DNA of 64,000 bases from a candidate division WOR-3 bacterium (GTDB lineage: Bacteria; SDB-A): NCBI GenBank assembly GCA_016934535.1, contig JAFGSQ010000007.1, positions 1 to 64,000 on the forward strand, written 5' to 3'. A program made the position numbers and the translations under genes. This document shows, piece by piece, positions 9,185-18,303 of the stretch (its first letter is position 1; every line of letters starts with the position of its first letter). Under the pieces are notes generated by a model. That model was given only the letters and a program-made list of their open reading frames with translations. It did no database searches and was not told the origin of the DNA.

Positions 9185-9975
9185 TTAAAACCTCTGCTTA
9201 CAGAATACAGATTCAATGAGTCCGTCGTATATGTTATATTTTTAAATCCGGCTTTTTCCGCCCAGGAATTGATTTCTTTCGGGGAACGTATTTTCATTCG
9301 CAGAGGTTTTCTGTTGAAGTCGAGAAACACTTCTGAAACCATCTCCATCTGAAGATGGCCGCATTGGTTCGTAAAAATGATTTCGCCGTTTTCAGGAAGC
9401 AGATCATAGATCAGATTAAGTGAATTTTTCACCGACTCGTCGCTCAATATCCAATCATAAAATCCAGAAGAAACCACTACATTAGGCGTTGGTTTGATTC
9501 TTTTCAAATGTTCTCTGCGAAAAGCGTCGCCTTCGATGAAAGTGATGTTTTTCAAACCTTTGTCCAAAGCGGATTTTTTACCTTTTGCGAGCCATCTGAC
9601 GTCTATGTCGGAGCATATAACCTGTACTCCGTTTTCCCCTGATTCCGTCATCGTCTCAATCAGATATCCGGCTGGTCCTGAAGCCACATCGAGAATGATT
9701 ACCGGGTCCCCCTTTTGCCGCTTTCTTTCTATTATATCTTTGAGATAAGATTTCAAGTTATTTTTTCTTTGCCTTATCGCCTTCCATCCCTGGTTTTCCA
9801 GATAATACCTGTCAATCATTTTCCCTATAATGAAATTTCCGTGAGGTTTGTTTGCGTAAATGTATTGGAGCATTTCTCCGGAAGTCAGGCCGTATCTGAA
9901 GCTCATGTCGATTCCTTTGCTGATTCTGCCGAATGAGCGGGCGGCAAAGCGCATAATTTTATATCTTGTTTTCAT
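9181..9975 (-). CDS. Class I SAM-dependent methyltransferase (Methyltransf_20-like)
   Basis: 264 residues starting at ATG 9975, with AAGGAG seven bases upstream. The Rossmann motif I is IILDVASGPAGYLIE (about residues 93-107) and motif II is the acidic VICSDIDVRW. A segment before motif I (GWKAIRQRKNNL) and the motif near IEGDAFRRE resemble the PF12147 methyltransferase family as I remember it; in other bacteria this family sits beside CDP-alcohol phosphatidyltransferase and acyltransferase genes, as here. It overlaps the genes on both sides by four bases (ATGA), so it is tightly coupled to phospholipid synthesis. Substrate (lipid head group or acyl chain) unknown. Confidence 0.75.
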   Translation of the reverse strand: MKTRYKIMRFAARSFGRISKGIDMSFRYGLTSGEMLQYIYANKPHGNFIIGKMIDRYYLENQGWKAIRQRKNNLKSYLKDIIERKRQKGDPVIILDVASGPAGYLIETMTESGENGVQVICSDIDVRWLAKGKKSALDKGLKNITFIEGDAFRREHLKRIKPTPNVVVSSGFYDWILSDESVKNSLNLIYDLLPENGEIIFTNQCGHLQMEMVSEVFLDFNRKPLRMKIRSPKEINSWAEKAGFKNITYTTDSLNLYSVSRGFK

Positions 9976-10613
9976 TTTATCTCCTTTGCTGAGGAGATTT
10001 CTTTGAAAAGGTTTCTGAGTCTGTTAAAAACAGTTATTTGAGAACCGGCTATACACCAGATCCAGAATAAATCCATTGTCGTAATCCTGACTTTCATGAT
10101 TTCAGGCAAACCGAGGTCAAAGACATAGAATATGTACTGGGCGGTTGTAAAGATCATCAATGCAATCAGCCTGTCAACTTTGCCCAGGGGTCCGTTGTTC
10201 TGCCATGAAAACCCGACTGCCTTTCCGAGAATTCCCGAATAACTCACCAATAGAACAGTGATTGTTGCAAGAAGACCTAATTTGGTGTTGCAAAGAGGAG
10301 AAAATGAAATTCCCGCAAAAAGAAAAATGTCCGAATATCTGTCCGGAAAAGCATTTATTATATCTCCTTTTGCCGACAATAAATTTTTCTCTATGGCAAT
10401 TACACCGTCTAATGTGTTCAGCGTCATTCTTATGAAAACTGCGGCAACGGCAAAAAGGAGCAGATAATGAAACGAGCCTGAGAAAAAGTACAACAAAGGA
10501 GTCCCCGCAGAAATAACGAGAGCGGCGTAAGCCAGAGTGTCAGGATTTATGGGGTATTTGGCAAAAGGTTTTAACAGTTTTCTGTATCCGAATTTCAGCC
10601 TATACAGCCCCAT
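9972..10613 (-). CDS. CDP-alcohol phosphatidyltransferase family membrane protein, variant motif
   Basis: 213 residues with about five or six membrane helices; the start has GAGGAGG seven bases upstream. The CDP-alcohol phosphatidyltransferase motif (D-x2-D-G-x2-A-R ... G-x3-D-x3-D) is recognisable but changed: NTLDGVIAIE replaces the first Asp by Asn and the Arg by Ile, and GDIINAFPD replaces the third Asp by Asn, leaving two of the four metal-binding acids. I recall an N-x2-D-G ... G-x3-N-x3-D subfamily in proteobacterial lipid clusters, so this may be a distinct enzyme type and not a decayed one. It would join a CDP-activated lipid to an alcohol; the acceptor is unknown. It sits between the ligase/acyltransferase and methyltransferase genes. 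Confidence 0.75.
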   Translation of the reverse strand: MGLYRLKFGYRKLLKPFAKYPINPDTLAYAALVISAGTPLLYFFSGSFHYLLLFAVAAVFIRMTLNTLDGVIAIEKNLLSAKGDIINAFPDRYSDIFLFAGISFSPLCNTKLGLLATITVLLVSYSGILGKAVGFSWQNNGPLGKVDRLIALMIFTTAQYIFYVFDLGLPEIMKVRITTMDLFWIWCIAGSQITVFNRLRNLFKEISSAKEIK

Positions 10614-10623
10614 AGTGTCCTCC

Positions 10624-13113
10624 TCACATGTTTCTTATTGTTTTTTCGACATATTTTGTAATTTCAGAATAATGGATGTTTCGATCGAACAGCATTTTTT
10701 TCCCGAATTTGACTTTAATTTCTCCTCTGGCAGGAAAAAGTCTGCCTTTTGGGAGTACTTTGTCGGTTCCTTCGATTTTCACTGGCACTATTGGGGCTTC
10801 AAGGGCAACGGAAAAAAATCCTGTTCCTGCTTTGAATTTTTTGACCTTCGAGGTCCTTGTCCCTTCGGGGAATAAAATCACGCTGTAATTTTTGTCTAAC
10901 AGTTTGCCAATATATTCAAGATTATCTCTAACCGAGCCCTCTCTGGAAAACGGGAAAATGTTGTACGCCAGAACAGAATAAATGCGAAAAATTTTTCTTA
11001 AAAAGCCGCTTTTTTTGTCGAAGAAATAATCTTTTGCCCCGGCTGTCGCTGTTTTCATTTTTAGTTTATATCCAATCCCGTAAAATATGGCAGGTGTATC
11101 GAGGTGGCTGAGGTGGTTAGAGACAAAAATCACCGGTTCGTTCAAATTCCCGATGTGTTTTCGGCCTTCTATTTTAATTCTGAAATAGAATTTCAAAAAG
11201 AACTCACTCATGAGATTAAGTAATAAACCGATAAATCGCGCGGGTCTTGAGCGGTATCGTGATAATAAACCATTCCCGGTTTTTTCTTCGAAATTTCCTG
11301 CTTCGATTAAGTCTTTAAGCGTTTTAACCGTTGTTCCTTTTTTCAAAGAGCCTTCGTCAATGTTTAGATTGAATTCCTGCTCCAGAGCGCAAATAAATTC
11401 TAAAAAACGAAGCGAGTCCATACCTGTTTCAGACAAAACAGTTTCATCGGTTATTTTGCCTTCATTTCCCGACAATAAACGGGACAGGATCTCAGAAAAT
11501 CTGTCTTCAGCGGTGGGGGAAGGATCAGGCGGACCGCCTTCAGACACTTTTTCAATCAATTCCTTCCTTTTGATTTTCATGGAATATGTTCGAGGAATGT
11601 CAGCATAATTCATAGAAATCATTTTTTGAATTGTTTGATGAGGCATCAGCTTGGAATTCACGGATGTTTTTAAACCGATCAAGGAAGCGGAAAATCCTTC
11701 GGCGAATACTACTACGGCGGTAATTATCTGTTCGCCGCCGGATATCTGACCGAAAACACACGATTCCATGACTCCGTTTTCTTTATTGACAATGCTTTCT
11801 AAATCTTCTGGGAATACATTCATGCCGGACTGAGTCACTATCACATTGTTTTTACGGCCCGTTATATGAAGAAATCCTTCCTGATCGAAATATCCGAGAT
11901 CGTTTGTTTTGAACCAGGCTCCCTCAAAAGACAAACGGGTTTTTTCGGGATCGTTGAAATATCCGGAGAAAACATTGTCTCCTCTCACTAAAATCTCACC
12001 TGAAGTTATTATTTTTACTTTTATATCCGGCAAAGCCTTACCCACCGATCCGATTTTTTTTTCACCGGGTCTGTTGCACGATATTATTGGAGAGGCTTCT
12101 GTGATTCCGTATCCCTGTATGACTCTGACTCCGAGACGGTCCCAAAACATTTCAGTGCTCTCATCGAGAGGGGCTCCGCCGGATAAAAGCCATTCTAAAG
12201 ATCCGAATTTATCTGTAATGCTTCTGAAAATTATCTTTCTCATTGAACGGGGAAGTTTGTCGAATATTTTCATGATGGAAAAGAAAAGTTTTTTCTGCGA
12301 GTCGCTCTGTATTCTGTTTTCAATATTTTCTTTGAATATTTTCATGTAAGCTGGAACAGTCGCCATAGCTGTTACTTTTTCTTCGGTTAAAGCTTTTTGC
12401 AGAACAGAAGGTTTTATGGAATGTGTGAAAATTACCTTGCAACCAAGAAAAAAAGGTATCAGAGCACCGACATTTTGTTCGAAAAGGTGGCTCAAAGGCA
12501 ACATGGATAAAAATGTATTGCTTGCCGAAAACGGTACTGTTTCAATCATTGAGAGTACGTCGGAAGCCAGGTTTTTATTCGATATCATGACTCCTTTGGG
12601 CAGGGAAGTGGTTCCTGAAGTAAAAACGATTTCAAGTATGTCGGCAGGCAGAACAGGTAAGACGGGATTAAAATCGGAAAATCCCTTCAATGAAAAAATA
12701 TATTCGATAATCAGCGGTTTTAATCGGCTCAGTGAAAACAATTTTTTTCTTGAACAGAAAACAGTTTTTGCCTGGGTCAGTTTTGAAATTTTTAAAATAT
12801 AATTTTCATCCATTGAATGATCAAGAGGAACAATTATTATACCGGAAATCGAACAAGCGAAAAAAAGAGAAATCCACTGAGGGGAATTTTCCGCGCACAA
12901 AATGATTTTATCTCCCTTTTTATATCCAAGAGAATCAAGATAACCGGCAATTCTGAAAACCCGGCGGCGAATCTCGCCGTATGAAAACTCTTTTATTCTG
13001 TACTCTTTATAATGGACGTATGCGGTATTGCTCTCATGACGGCAGACCGAACAAAGGAACAGGTCGCGAATCGTATTGATATTTTTGTACGGATCGGTTA
13101 TCGATTGTCTCAA
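10624..13113 (-). CDS. Acyl-AMP ligase / acyl carrier protein / lysophospholipid acyltransferase fusion
   Basis: 829 residues with three modules. Residues about 1-500 are an acyl-adenylate synthetase: P-loop FTSGTTSLPKGV, A5 motif YGITEASP, and KTNDLGY / TGRKNNV near the hinge. Residues about 540-615 are an acyl carrier domain with the phosphopantetheine Ser in GMDSL. Residues about 640-829 are a PlsC acyltransferase with NHLSHLD and FPEGTR. The architecture recalls Aas-type proteins, with an ACP inserted so that an acyl group could be activated, loaded on its own carrier and moved to a glycerol-phosphate backbone. The start is TTG 13113; an in-frame TAA lies directly upstream, so nothing longer is possible. 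First gene of the lipid operon. Confidence 0.9.
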   Translation of the reverse strand: MRQSITDPYKNINTIRDLFLCSVCRHESNTAYVHYKEYRIKEFSYGEIRRRVFRIAGYLDSLGYKKGDKIILCAENSPQWISLFFACSISGIIIVPLDHSMDENYILKISKLTQAKTVFCSRKKLFSLSRLKPLIIEYIFSLKGFSDFNPVLPVLPADILEIVFTSGTTSLPKGVMISNKNLASDVLSMIETVPFSASNTFLSMLPLSHLFEQNVGALIPFFLGCKVIFTHSIKPSVLQKALTEEKVTAMATVPAYMKIFKENIENRIQSDSQKKLFFSIMKIFDKLPRSMRKIIFRSITDKFGSLEWLLSGGAPLDESTEMFWDRLGVRVIQGYGITEASPIISCNRPGEKKIGSVGKALPDIKVKIITSGEILVRGDNVFSGYFNDPEKTRLSFEGAWFKTNDLGYFDQEGFLHITGRKNNVIVTQSGMNVFPEDLESIVNKENGVMESCVFGQISGGEQIITAVVVFAEGFSASLIGLKTSVNSKLMPHQTIQKMISMNYADIPRTYSMKIKRKELIEKVSEGGPPDPSPTAEDRFSEILSRLLSGNEGKITDETVLSETGMDSLRFLEFICALEQEFNLNIDEGSLKKGTTVKTLKDLIEAGNFEEKTGNGLLSRYRSRPARFIGLLLNLMSEFFLKFYFRIKIEGRKHIGNLNEPVIFVSNHLSHLDTPAIFYGIGYKLKMKTATAGAKDYFFDKKSGFLRKIFRIYSVLAYNIFPFSREGSVRDNLEYIGKLLDKNYSVILFPEGTRTSKVKKFKAGTGFFSVALEAPIVPVKIEGTDKVLPKGRLFPARGEIKVKFGKKMLFDRNIHYSEITKYVEKTIRNM

Positions 13114-13242
13114 TTAATTTGTCTCTGGTTGCAGCATTATCTGATTTTACTGTCAAGAAAGGCATAAGAAAAACGAAAAAGAGCTGATTTTGACAAAAAT
13201 CGGCAAAAGAAGCTATCATTGCTCAAAGAGAAGGAGAATATC

Positions 13243-13698
13243 ATGAGGGAAGATTTTTATTGCGCACTGGTGAAAATTGAAAAAATATTGTCTGAGGAAG
13301 CGACCAGGGACGAAAAACTGGAAGAAATATGCTGTCTTCTGTCGGAAACATTTCCGAATTACAATTGGGTGGGTTTTTACGTAGCTCAGAACGACAATTC
13401 ACTGAAATTGGGTCCTTTCAAAGGAGCGCCGACCGAACATAAAATGATTCCTTGTGGAAAAGGAGTGTGCGGTCGCGCAATCCAGGAAAAAAGAACACTA
13501 ATCATTGACAACGTGGATTTGGAAGAAAATTACCTTAGCTGCAGCTCATATGTTAAATCAGAAATAGTGGTGCCTGTTTACAAAGAAGGAATCATCGCGG
13601 CCGAGCTTGACATAGATTCTCATTCTGAAAAAGCTTTCGGCGGTGAAGACAAGGAATTTCTTGAAGCGGCAGCGCGAAGAATCAGCTCCGTATTCTGA
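13243..13698 (+). CDS. msrC: GAF-domain free methionine-(R)-sulfoxide reductase
   Basis: 151 residues, matching the single-GAF fRMsr family length. Reduces free methionine-R-sulfoxide in the cytoplasm. The fRMsr core is visible: NWVGFYVA, GPFKGAP, GKGVCGRA, then YLSCSS before SEIVVPV and AELDIDS. The Cys in GVCG and the one in LSCSS correspond to the redox cysteines of the YebR-type enzymes; the additional resolving Cys seen in E. coli is not obvious. ATG 13243 is chosen over an upstream in-frame TTG (13219) because AAGGAG at 13231-13236 is six bases away. It converges with PFOR on a shared terminator. An oxidant-defence role beside an oxygen-sensitive oxidoreductase makes sense but is inference. 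Confidence 0.87.
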   Translation: MREDFYCALVKIEKILSEEATRDEKLEEICCLLSETFPNYNWVGFYVAQNDNSLKLGPFKGAPTEHKMIPCGKGVCGRAIQEKRTLIIDNVDLEENYLSCSSYVKSEIVVPVYKEGIIAAELDIDSHSEKAFGGEDKEFLEAAARRISSVF

Positions 13699-13730
13699 AA
13701 GGGGCCCGTTTAAGCAAAAAAAGAAAAAAA

Positions 13731-13760
13731 GCCGACGGCAAATATAACCGCCGGCTTTTT
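13731..13760. terminator. Bidirectional intrinsic terminator
   Basis: Stem GCCGACGG (13731-13738) pairs with CCGCCGGC (13748-13755) with one A-C mismatch and a nine-base loop. Seven A residues precede it and seven T residues follow, so it works in both directions between the convergent GAF-protein and PFOR genes. Confidence 0.85.
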
Positions 13761-13771
13761 TTATTATGAAA

Positions 13772-16700
13772 TCAGCAGACGTCGAGTCCTTCAAGTTTTT
13801 TATAGTAATTGTATCTGCGGGTCACGGCCTCCTGAGCTTTGTCGAGGAGCAATTTCGCCCGATCCGGCATTGTCGTTTTCAGTGAGCGGTATCTGTTTTC
13901 GTTGTATGCGTATTCTTCAAACGGAATTTTTATTTCTTTGGGGGCGTCAATTACAAGCGGGTTTTTCTTCTGATCGCAAAGGGAAGGATTGTATCTGTAT
14001 AAGATCCAGTAACCTGAATTGACTGCGTTCAATTGAGCTTGTCTCGCTTTCCTCATGTCAATTCCGTGGTTAATGCAGTGAGAATAAGCTATCACGAGCG
14101 AAGGACCGGGGTAGCTCTCGGCTTCAGTAACTGCTTTTATCGTCTGATTATAGTTGGCCAGCATCGCTACCTGAGCAACGTAAATGTAACCGTAGCTCAT
14201 CGCCAGAAGACCGAGATCCTTTTTGGGGAGAGGTTTCCCCGCCGCGGCGAATCTCGCCGTTGCGCCCAGAGGTGTTGCTTTTGACATCTGTCCGCCGGTG
14301 TTCGAATAAACTTCCGTGTCGAGAACCAAAACGTTGACGTTTCTTCCGCTGGCGAGAACGTGATCGAGACCGCCGTAACCTATATCGTATGCCCAGCCGT
14401 CACCACCGAAGATCCAGACGGATTTTTTTACGAAATAATCGAGAAGTCCGTAAAGCCTGTTGCTCCTGTCGTCGTCATATTCGGGGAGAAGCCTGCGGAG
14501 TTGCGAAATATAATCCCTTACCAATTCGATGCTAATCTGATTTTCCTGTTTTTCTTCAATAACGTTCTTGAGAATCTCCTTGAGTGAGTGGTTCTCTTTT
14601 ATCATGTCGCCGGCAAGTTCAAAAGCAGTCTCTCTGAGTTTGTCCGATGCGAGGAACATTCCGTATCCGAACTCTGCGTTGTCTTCGAAGAGCGAATTAC
14701 TCCAGGACGGGCCTCTTCCGTCGTTCCTGACTGTGTAAGGTGTGGTGGGCAAATTGCCTCCGTATATTGACGAACATCCGGTCGCGTTTGCTATAAGCGA
14801 TCTGTCTCCGTATAGCTGAGTGATAAGTTTTATGTAAGGAGTTTCTCCGCATCCGGCGCAAGCTCCGGAAAACTCGAACATCGTCGGAAGAAGCTGTGTG
14901 CCTTTTAGGGAACTTCTGTCAATGAATTTTTCGTCTGTTTCAGGTATGGAGAGGAAAAATTCGAAATTGGCTTTCTCCGCTTCTCTGTGTTTTATAAGTT
15001 TTTCAAATTCAATTGTCCTGTATTCCGTTCTGTTTCCTTTTTCGTCTTTACGTCTTCCGGGGCAACTTTCGATGCAAAGACCGCAACCGGTGCAGTCTTC
15101 GGGAGCAACCTGAACGGTCCAAAGCATGTCAGGAGACTGTTTGGACTGGACGCTTCTGAAAGACGAAGGGGCTTTGGCGGCTGAGCTCTTGTCGTACAGT
15201 TTGACCCTGATGGCGGCGTGAGGACAGACGAAAGAGCATGTAGCGCACTGCAGGCAGGAGGAAGGGTCCCAGATGGGGATGTCGACAGCGATATTTCTTT
15301 TTTCGTATTTGGTCGTTCCGCAGGGAAATGTTCCGTCGCAAGGCATTGCGCTGACCGGTACTTCATCACCTTTCATCTCGAATATTTTCATCGCTACTTT
15401 TTTAACATACTCCGGAGCTTCTTCAGGTATGTTGAAAGTCCTTTTTCTTGAAGAAGTGACTTTTCCGGGAATCTGGACTTCGAATATATTCTCTATAGCT
15501 GATTTGATCGCGCTGATATTCATTTCGACCACTTTTTCGCCTTTTGATCCGTAAGTTTTTTTTACGGTTTCTTCGATCGCGGCGATGAATTTTTCTCTCG
15601 GCAGAATCTTTGATATTTCGAAAAAAGCGGTCTGCATTATAGTGTTTATTCTTGTTCCGAGTCCGATTCTTTCTGCGAGGGAAATAGCGTCGATTGCATA
15701 AACCTTCAGATTTTTCTTTATTATGTCGGATTGCAGTTCTGAAGGGAGGGAATTCCAGACGTTGTCTTTATCGTAAGGAGTGTTGAGCAGCAAGACGCCA
15801 CCTTTTTTTATGCCCTGGGTGATGTCGTATTTGTCGAGAAATGAGGGATTGTGAACCGCAACGAAAGAAGGATTGTGAACCAGGTAATGGCTCAAAATCG
15901 GTTTTGGGCCGAATCTCAGATGACTCACGGTGACGGCCCCGGATTTTTTTGAGTCGTAAACGAAAAATCCCTGGGCGAAAAATGACGTGTTTTCTCCGAT
16001 TATTTTTATGCTGTTTTTGTTGGCTCCGACCGTACCGTCCGATCCTAGGCCGTAAAATTTGCCTTCGAAACCTTCATGTTCTATGGAAAAGTCGTGGTTG
16101 TAAAGCAAAGAGGTATTGGTCACGTCGTCTACTATTCCGACAGTGAAATGGTTTTTAGGTTTTGGTTCGGCAAGATTCTGAAAGATGCCCTTTACCATTG
16201 CTGGAGTGAATTCCTTGGAGCTTAAACCGTATCTTCCTCCGTATATTTTCGGTTTTGAAAATTTCATTTCACCGCTTTCAGAAAGCTCGCAAATCGCCGC
16301 CGAAACATCTGTGAAAAGCGGTTCGCCGACTGATCCGGGCTCTTTTGTCCTGTCGAGTACGGCTATGGATTTCACAGTGATGGGAAGAACGGATAAAAGA
16401 ATCTTTTTGTCAAAAGGTCTGTATAGTCTGACTTTTATCAGACCGACTCTTTCTTTTCTGTCTGAAAGATATTTGACGGTTTCTTCGGCGACATCCGCTC
16501 CGGATCCGGATATTACCAAAAGCCTTTCGGCTTCAGGATGGCCTATGTATTCAAACAGTTTGTACTGTCTCCCTGTGAGTTTGAAAAACTTGTCCATCGT
16601 ATCCTGAACTATTGAAGGGATTTTCGTGTAAAAGTGATTGACTGTTTCTCTTCCCTGAAAATAAACGTCCGGATTTTGCGAAGTGCCTTTTATGAAAGGT

Positions 16701-17338
16701 TTTTCGGGATTGAGAGCGTTTTTTCTGAAAGCGTCGACGTCTTTTTCGTCTATCATTTCTCTTATTACGGAAAAAGGGACTTCATCGACATTCTGGATCT
16801 CGTGAGAAGTTCTGAATCCGTCAAATATGTGAAGAAAAGGGACTCTGGATTTCAGCGAAGCTGATTGAGCAATTAGTGCCATGTCCATTGATTCCTGAGG
16901 GTTTGCAGAGAAAAGAAAAGCGTATCCCGAAGAACGGACCGCCATTACGTCGCTGTGATCGCCGAAAATCGAAAGCGCCTGACAGGAAACCGATCTCGCG
17001 GCTATGTGAAACACTGTCGGTAAAAGTTCTCCGGCAATTTTGAGCATGTTCGGGAACATGAGCAAAAGACCCTGCGAAGCCGTAAAAGTTGTCGTCAAGG
17101 CTCCGGCTGAAAGAGAACCGTGAATTGTGCCCGCTGCGCCTCCTTCGGACTGAAGTTCCGACACAACGGGAATATTTCCCCAAATATTTGTTTTCTTCTG
17201 AGCCGACCATTCGTCTGCAAGTTCACCCATGGTGGAAGAAGGAGTTATGGGATATATTGCTATAACTTCATTGGTAGCGTGAGCGATATACGCCGCGGCA
17301 GTGTTGCCGTCCATCATTACACTTTTTTTGTCCGACAT
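13772..17338 (-). CDS. nifJ: Pyruvate:ferredoxin (flavodoxin) oxidoreductase
   Basis: A full-length 1188-residue single-chain PFOR, the usual size for homodimeric enzymes. It converts pyruvate and CoA to acetyl-CoA and CO2 with electrons to ferredoxin or flavodoxin. The N-terminal domain begins with the substrate-binding YPITPSSTMGE. Two ferredoxin-type 4Fe-4S cluster motifs occur near residues 690-760 (CLQCATCSFVCP and CTGCGLCIESCP). The thiamine-diphosphate domain has CAGCGETP, ATGCSSIYG and DTEVYSNTGGQMS, and a further cluster cysteine lies late (HCINHG). Start ATG 17338 has GGAGG four bases upstream. It is transcribed alone. Its presence is the main argument for anaerobic metabolism. Confidence 0.97.
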   Translation of the reverse strand: MSDKKSVMMDGNTAAAYIAHATNEVIAIYPITPSSTMGELADEWSAQKKTNIWGNIPVVSELQSEGGAAGTIHGSLSAGALTTTFTASQGLLLMFPNMLKIAGELLPTVFHIAARSVSCQALSIFGDHSDVMAVRSSGYAFLFSANPQESMDMALIAQSASLKSRVPFLHIFDGFRTSHEIQNVDEVPFSVIREMIDEKDVDAFRKNALNPEKPFIKGTSQNPDVYFQGRETVNHFYTKIPSIVQDTMDKFFKLTGRQYKLFEYIGHPEAERLLVISGSGADVAEETVKYLSDRKERVGLIKVRLYRPFDKKILLSVLPITVKSIAVLDRTKEPGSVGEPLFTDVSAAICELSESGEMKFSKPKIYGGRYGLSSKEFTPAMVKGIFQNLAEPKPKNHFTVGIVDDVTNTSLLYNHDFSIEHEGFEGKFYGLGSDGTVGANKNSIKIIGENTSFFAQGFFVYDSKKSGAVTVSHLRFGPKPILSHYLVHNPSFVAVHNPSFLDKYDITQGIKKGGVLLLNTPYDKDNVWNSLPSELQSDIIKKNLKVYAIDAISLAERIGLGTRINTIMQTAFFEISKILPREKFIAAIEETVKKTYGSKGEKVVEMNISAIKSAIENIFEVQIPGKVTSSRKRTFNIPEEAPEYVKKVAMKIFEMKGDEVPVSAMPCDGTFPCGTTKYEKRNIAVDIPIWDPSSCLQCATCSFVCPHAAIRVKLYDKSSAAKAPSSFRSVQSKQSPDMLWTVQVAPEDCTGCGLCIESCPGRRKDEKGNRTEYRTIEFEKLIKHREAEKANFEFFLSIPETDEKFIDRSSLKGTQLLPTMFEFSGACAGCGETPYIKLITQLYGDRSLIANATGCSSIYGGNLPTTPYTVRNDGRGPSWSNSLFEDNAEFGYGMFLASDKLRETAFELAGDMIKENHSLKEILKNVIEEKQENQISIELVRDYISQLRRLLPEYDDDRSNRLYGLLDYFVKKSVWIFGGDGWAYDIGYGGLDHVLASGRNVNVLVLDTEVYSNTGGQMSKATPLGATARFAAAGKPLPKKDLGLLAMSYGYIYVAQVAMLANYNQTIKAVTEAESYPGPSLVIAYSHCINHGIDMRKARQAQLNAVNSGYWILYRYNPSLCDQKKNPLVIDAPKEIKIPFEEYAYNENRYRSLKTTMPDRAKLLLDKAQEAVTRRYNYYKKLEGLDVC

Positions 17339-17523
17339 TGTTCCTCCGGAATGTAAATGTATTGAAAAGCAAATTATTACAATTTTATTTATTTTAACAC
17401 GAAAGAGAAATTATTCAATCGCATTAATTTTCATTTCACAGGCTTCAAGGCCAAAAATATCAAACTTGCCAATGAAAAGCATATCTGCTATAAAACCAAA
17501 GTCTGATAAATATTTTTCAAGAG

Positions 17524-18150
17524 ATGGAGAAAATGAGGTATATAGCAATTTTTTTATTTTCCGCGTTTACAGTTAACGCGGGTTCAAGTCCTTTTTCGGA
17601 TGTAGATCTCAGTGTGAAGAGTTATTACGGCATAATCGGGATCGGATATTCGAGATCGTATTATCAAGATGATTTTAAAACCGGCATTGACAATGAAAAA
17701 TCTTTGCTAGGCTTGAACAATTACGGCCTTTCCGGTAAGGCAGGTATTTACATTCCATGGCTGAACAGGAACACTACAATCGGTTTAATGGCGAATATTT
17801 CATACGACAGGTATTATGAAAGCAGAGCATTCGGAAACGGAGCCAAGTCTGAGGTGCTGTCAGGGACTTTCGGAATTGATTTGGCTGTTTATCCTCTTTC
17901 CGCTGCCGGCAAAGGTCCTTATTTGCATGTATTGAACGGATTTTCGAAAATAAAATACAACACGGATTTCGGATACGATGGTTTTTCACCTTACGGATAC
18001 GGATTGACTGTTGGAACTGGAATCGGAATTCCCTGGAGCGTATCTTATCCCGAACACTTGAATTTATCCATAGATTTTGATTACAGAAAAGCCGGAGACA
18101 AGAGTCTGAAAACATTGAATTTCTATGTCAGCGTAGGCGGTTTTTTTTAA
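17524..18150 (+). CDS. Putative outer-membrane beta-barrel protein
   Basis: 208 residues: signal peptide (RYIAIFLFSAFTVNA) followed by glycine- and aromatic-rich amphipathic strands (GIIGIGYSRSYYQ, GYGLTVGTGIGIPW) and a terminal Phe in FYVSVGGFF, as in proteins inserted by the BAM complex. ATG 17533, three codons inside, is an alternative start; GGAG is close before it. No family recognised. It stands alone between PFOR and the promoter of the large P-loop protein. Confidence 0.65.
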   Translation: MEKMRYIAIFLFSAFTVNAGSSPFSDVDLSVKSYYGIIGIGYSRSYYQDDFKTGIDNEKSLLGLNNYGLSGKAGIYIPWLNRNTTIGLMANISYDRYYESRAFGNGAKSEVLSGTFGIDLAVYPLSAAGKGPYLHVLNGFSKIKYNTDFGYDGFSPYGYGLTVGTGIGIPWSVSYPEHLNLSIDFDYRKAGDKSLKTLNFYVSVGGFF

Positions 18151-18248
18151 CAGAGGACAAGATTAATATTTTTCCGTTTTGTACCGAAGCTTTCTTTTTT
18201 CTGCGCCGTGCGCGGTTTGACTGAAAACGTTTCCCAGGGTTCCTTGTT

Positions 18249-18277
18249 TTGACTTTCCGTATGCGAAGTAATAATAT
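18249..18277 (+). promoter_or_regulatory. Candidate sigma-70-type promoter for the 1394-residue P-loop protein gene
   Basis: TTGACT (18249-18254), a 17-base spacer and TAATAT (18272-18277). The predicted start of transcription is about 20 bases before the ATG at 18304, and a GGGAG lies between. Confidence 0.5.
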
Positions 18278-18303
18278 GGGTTTATTTAAAATCGGGAGTT
18301 TTA

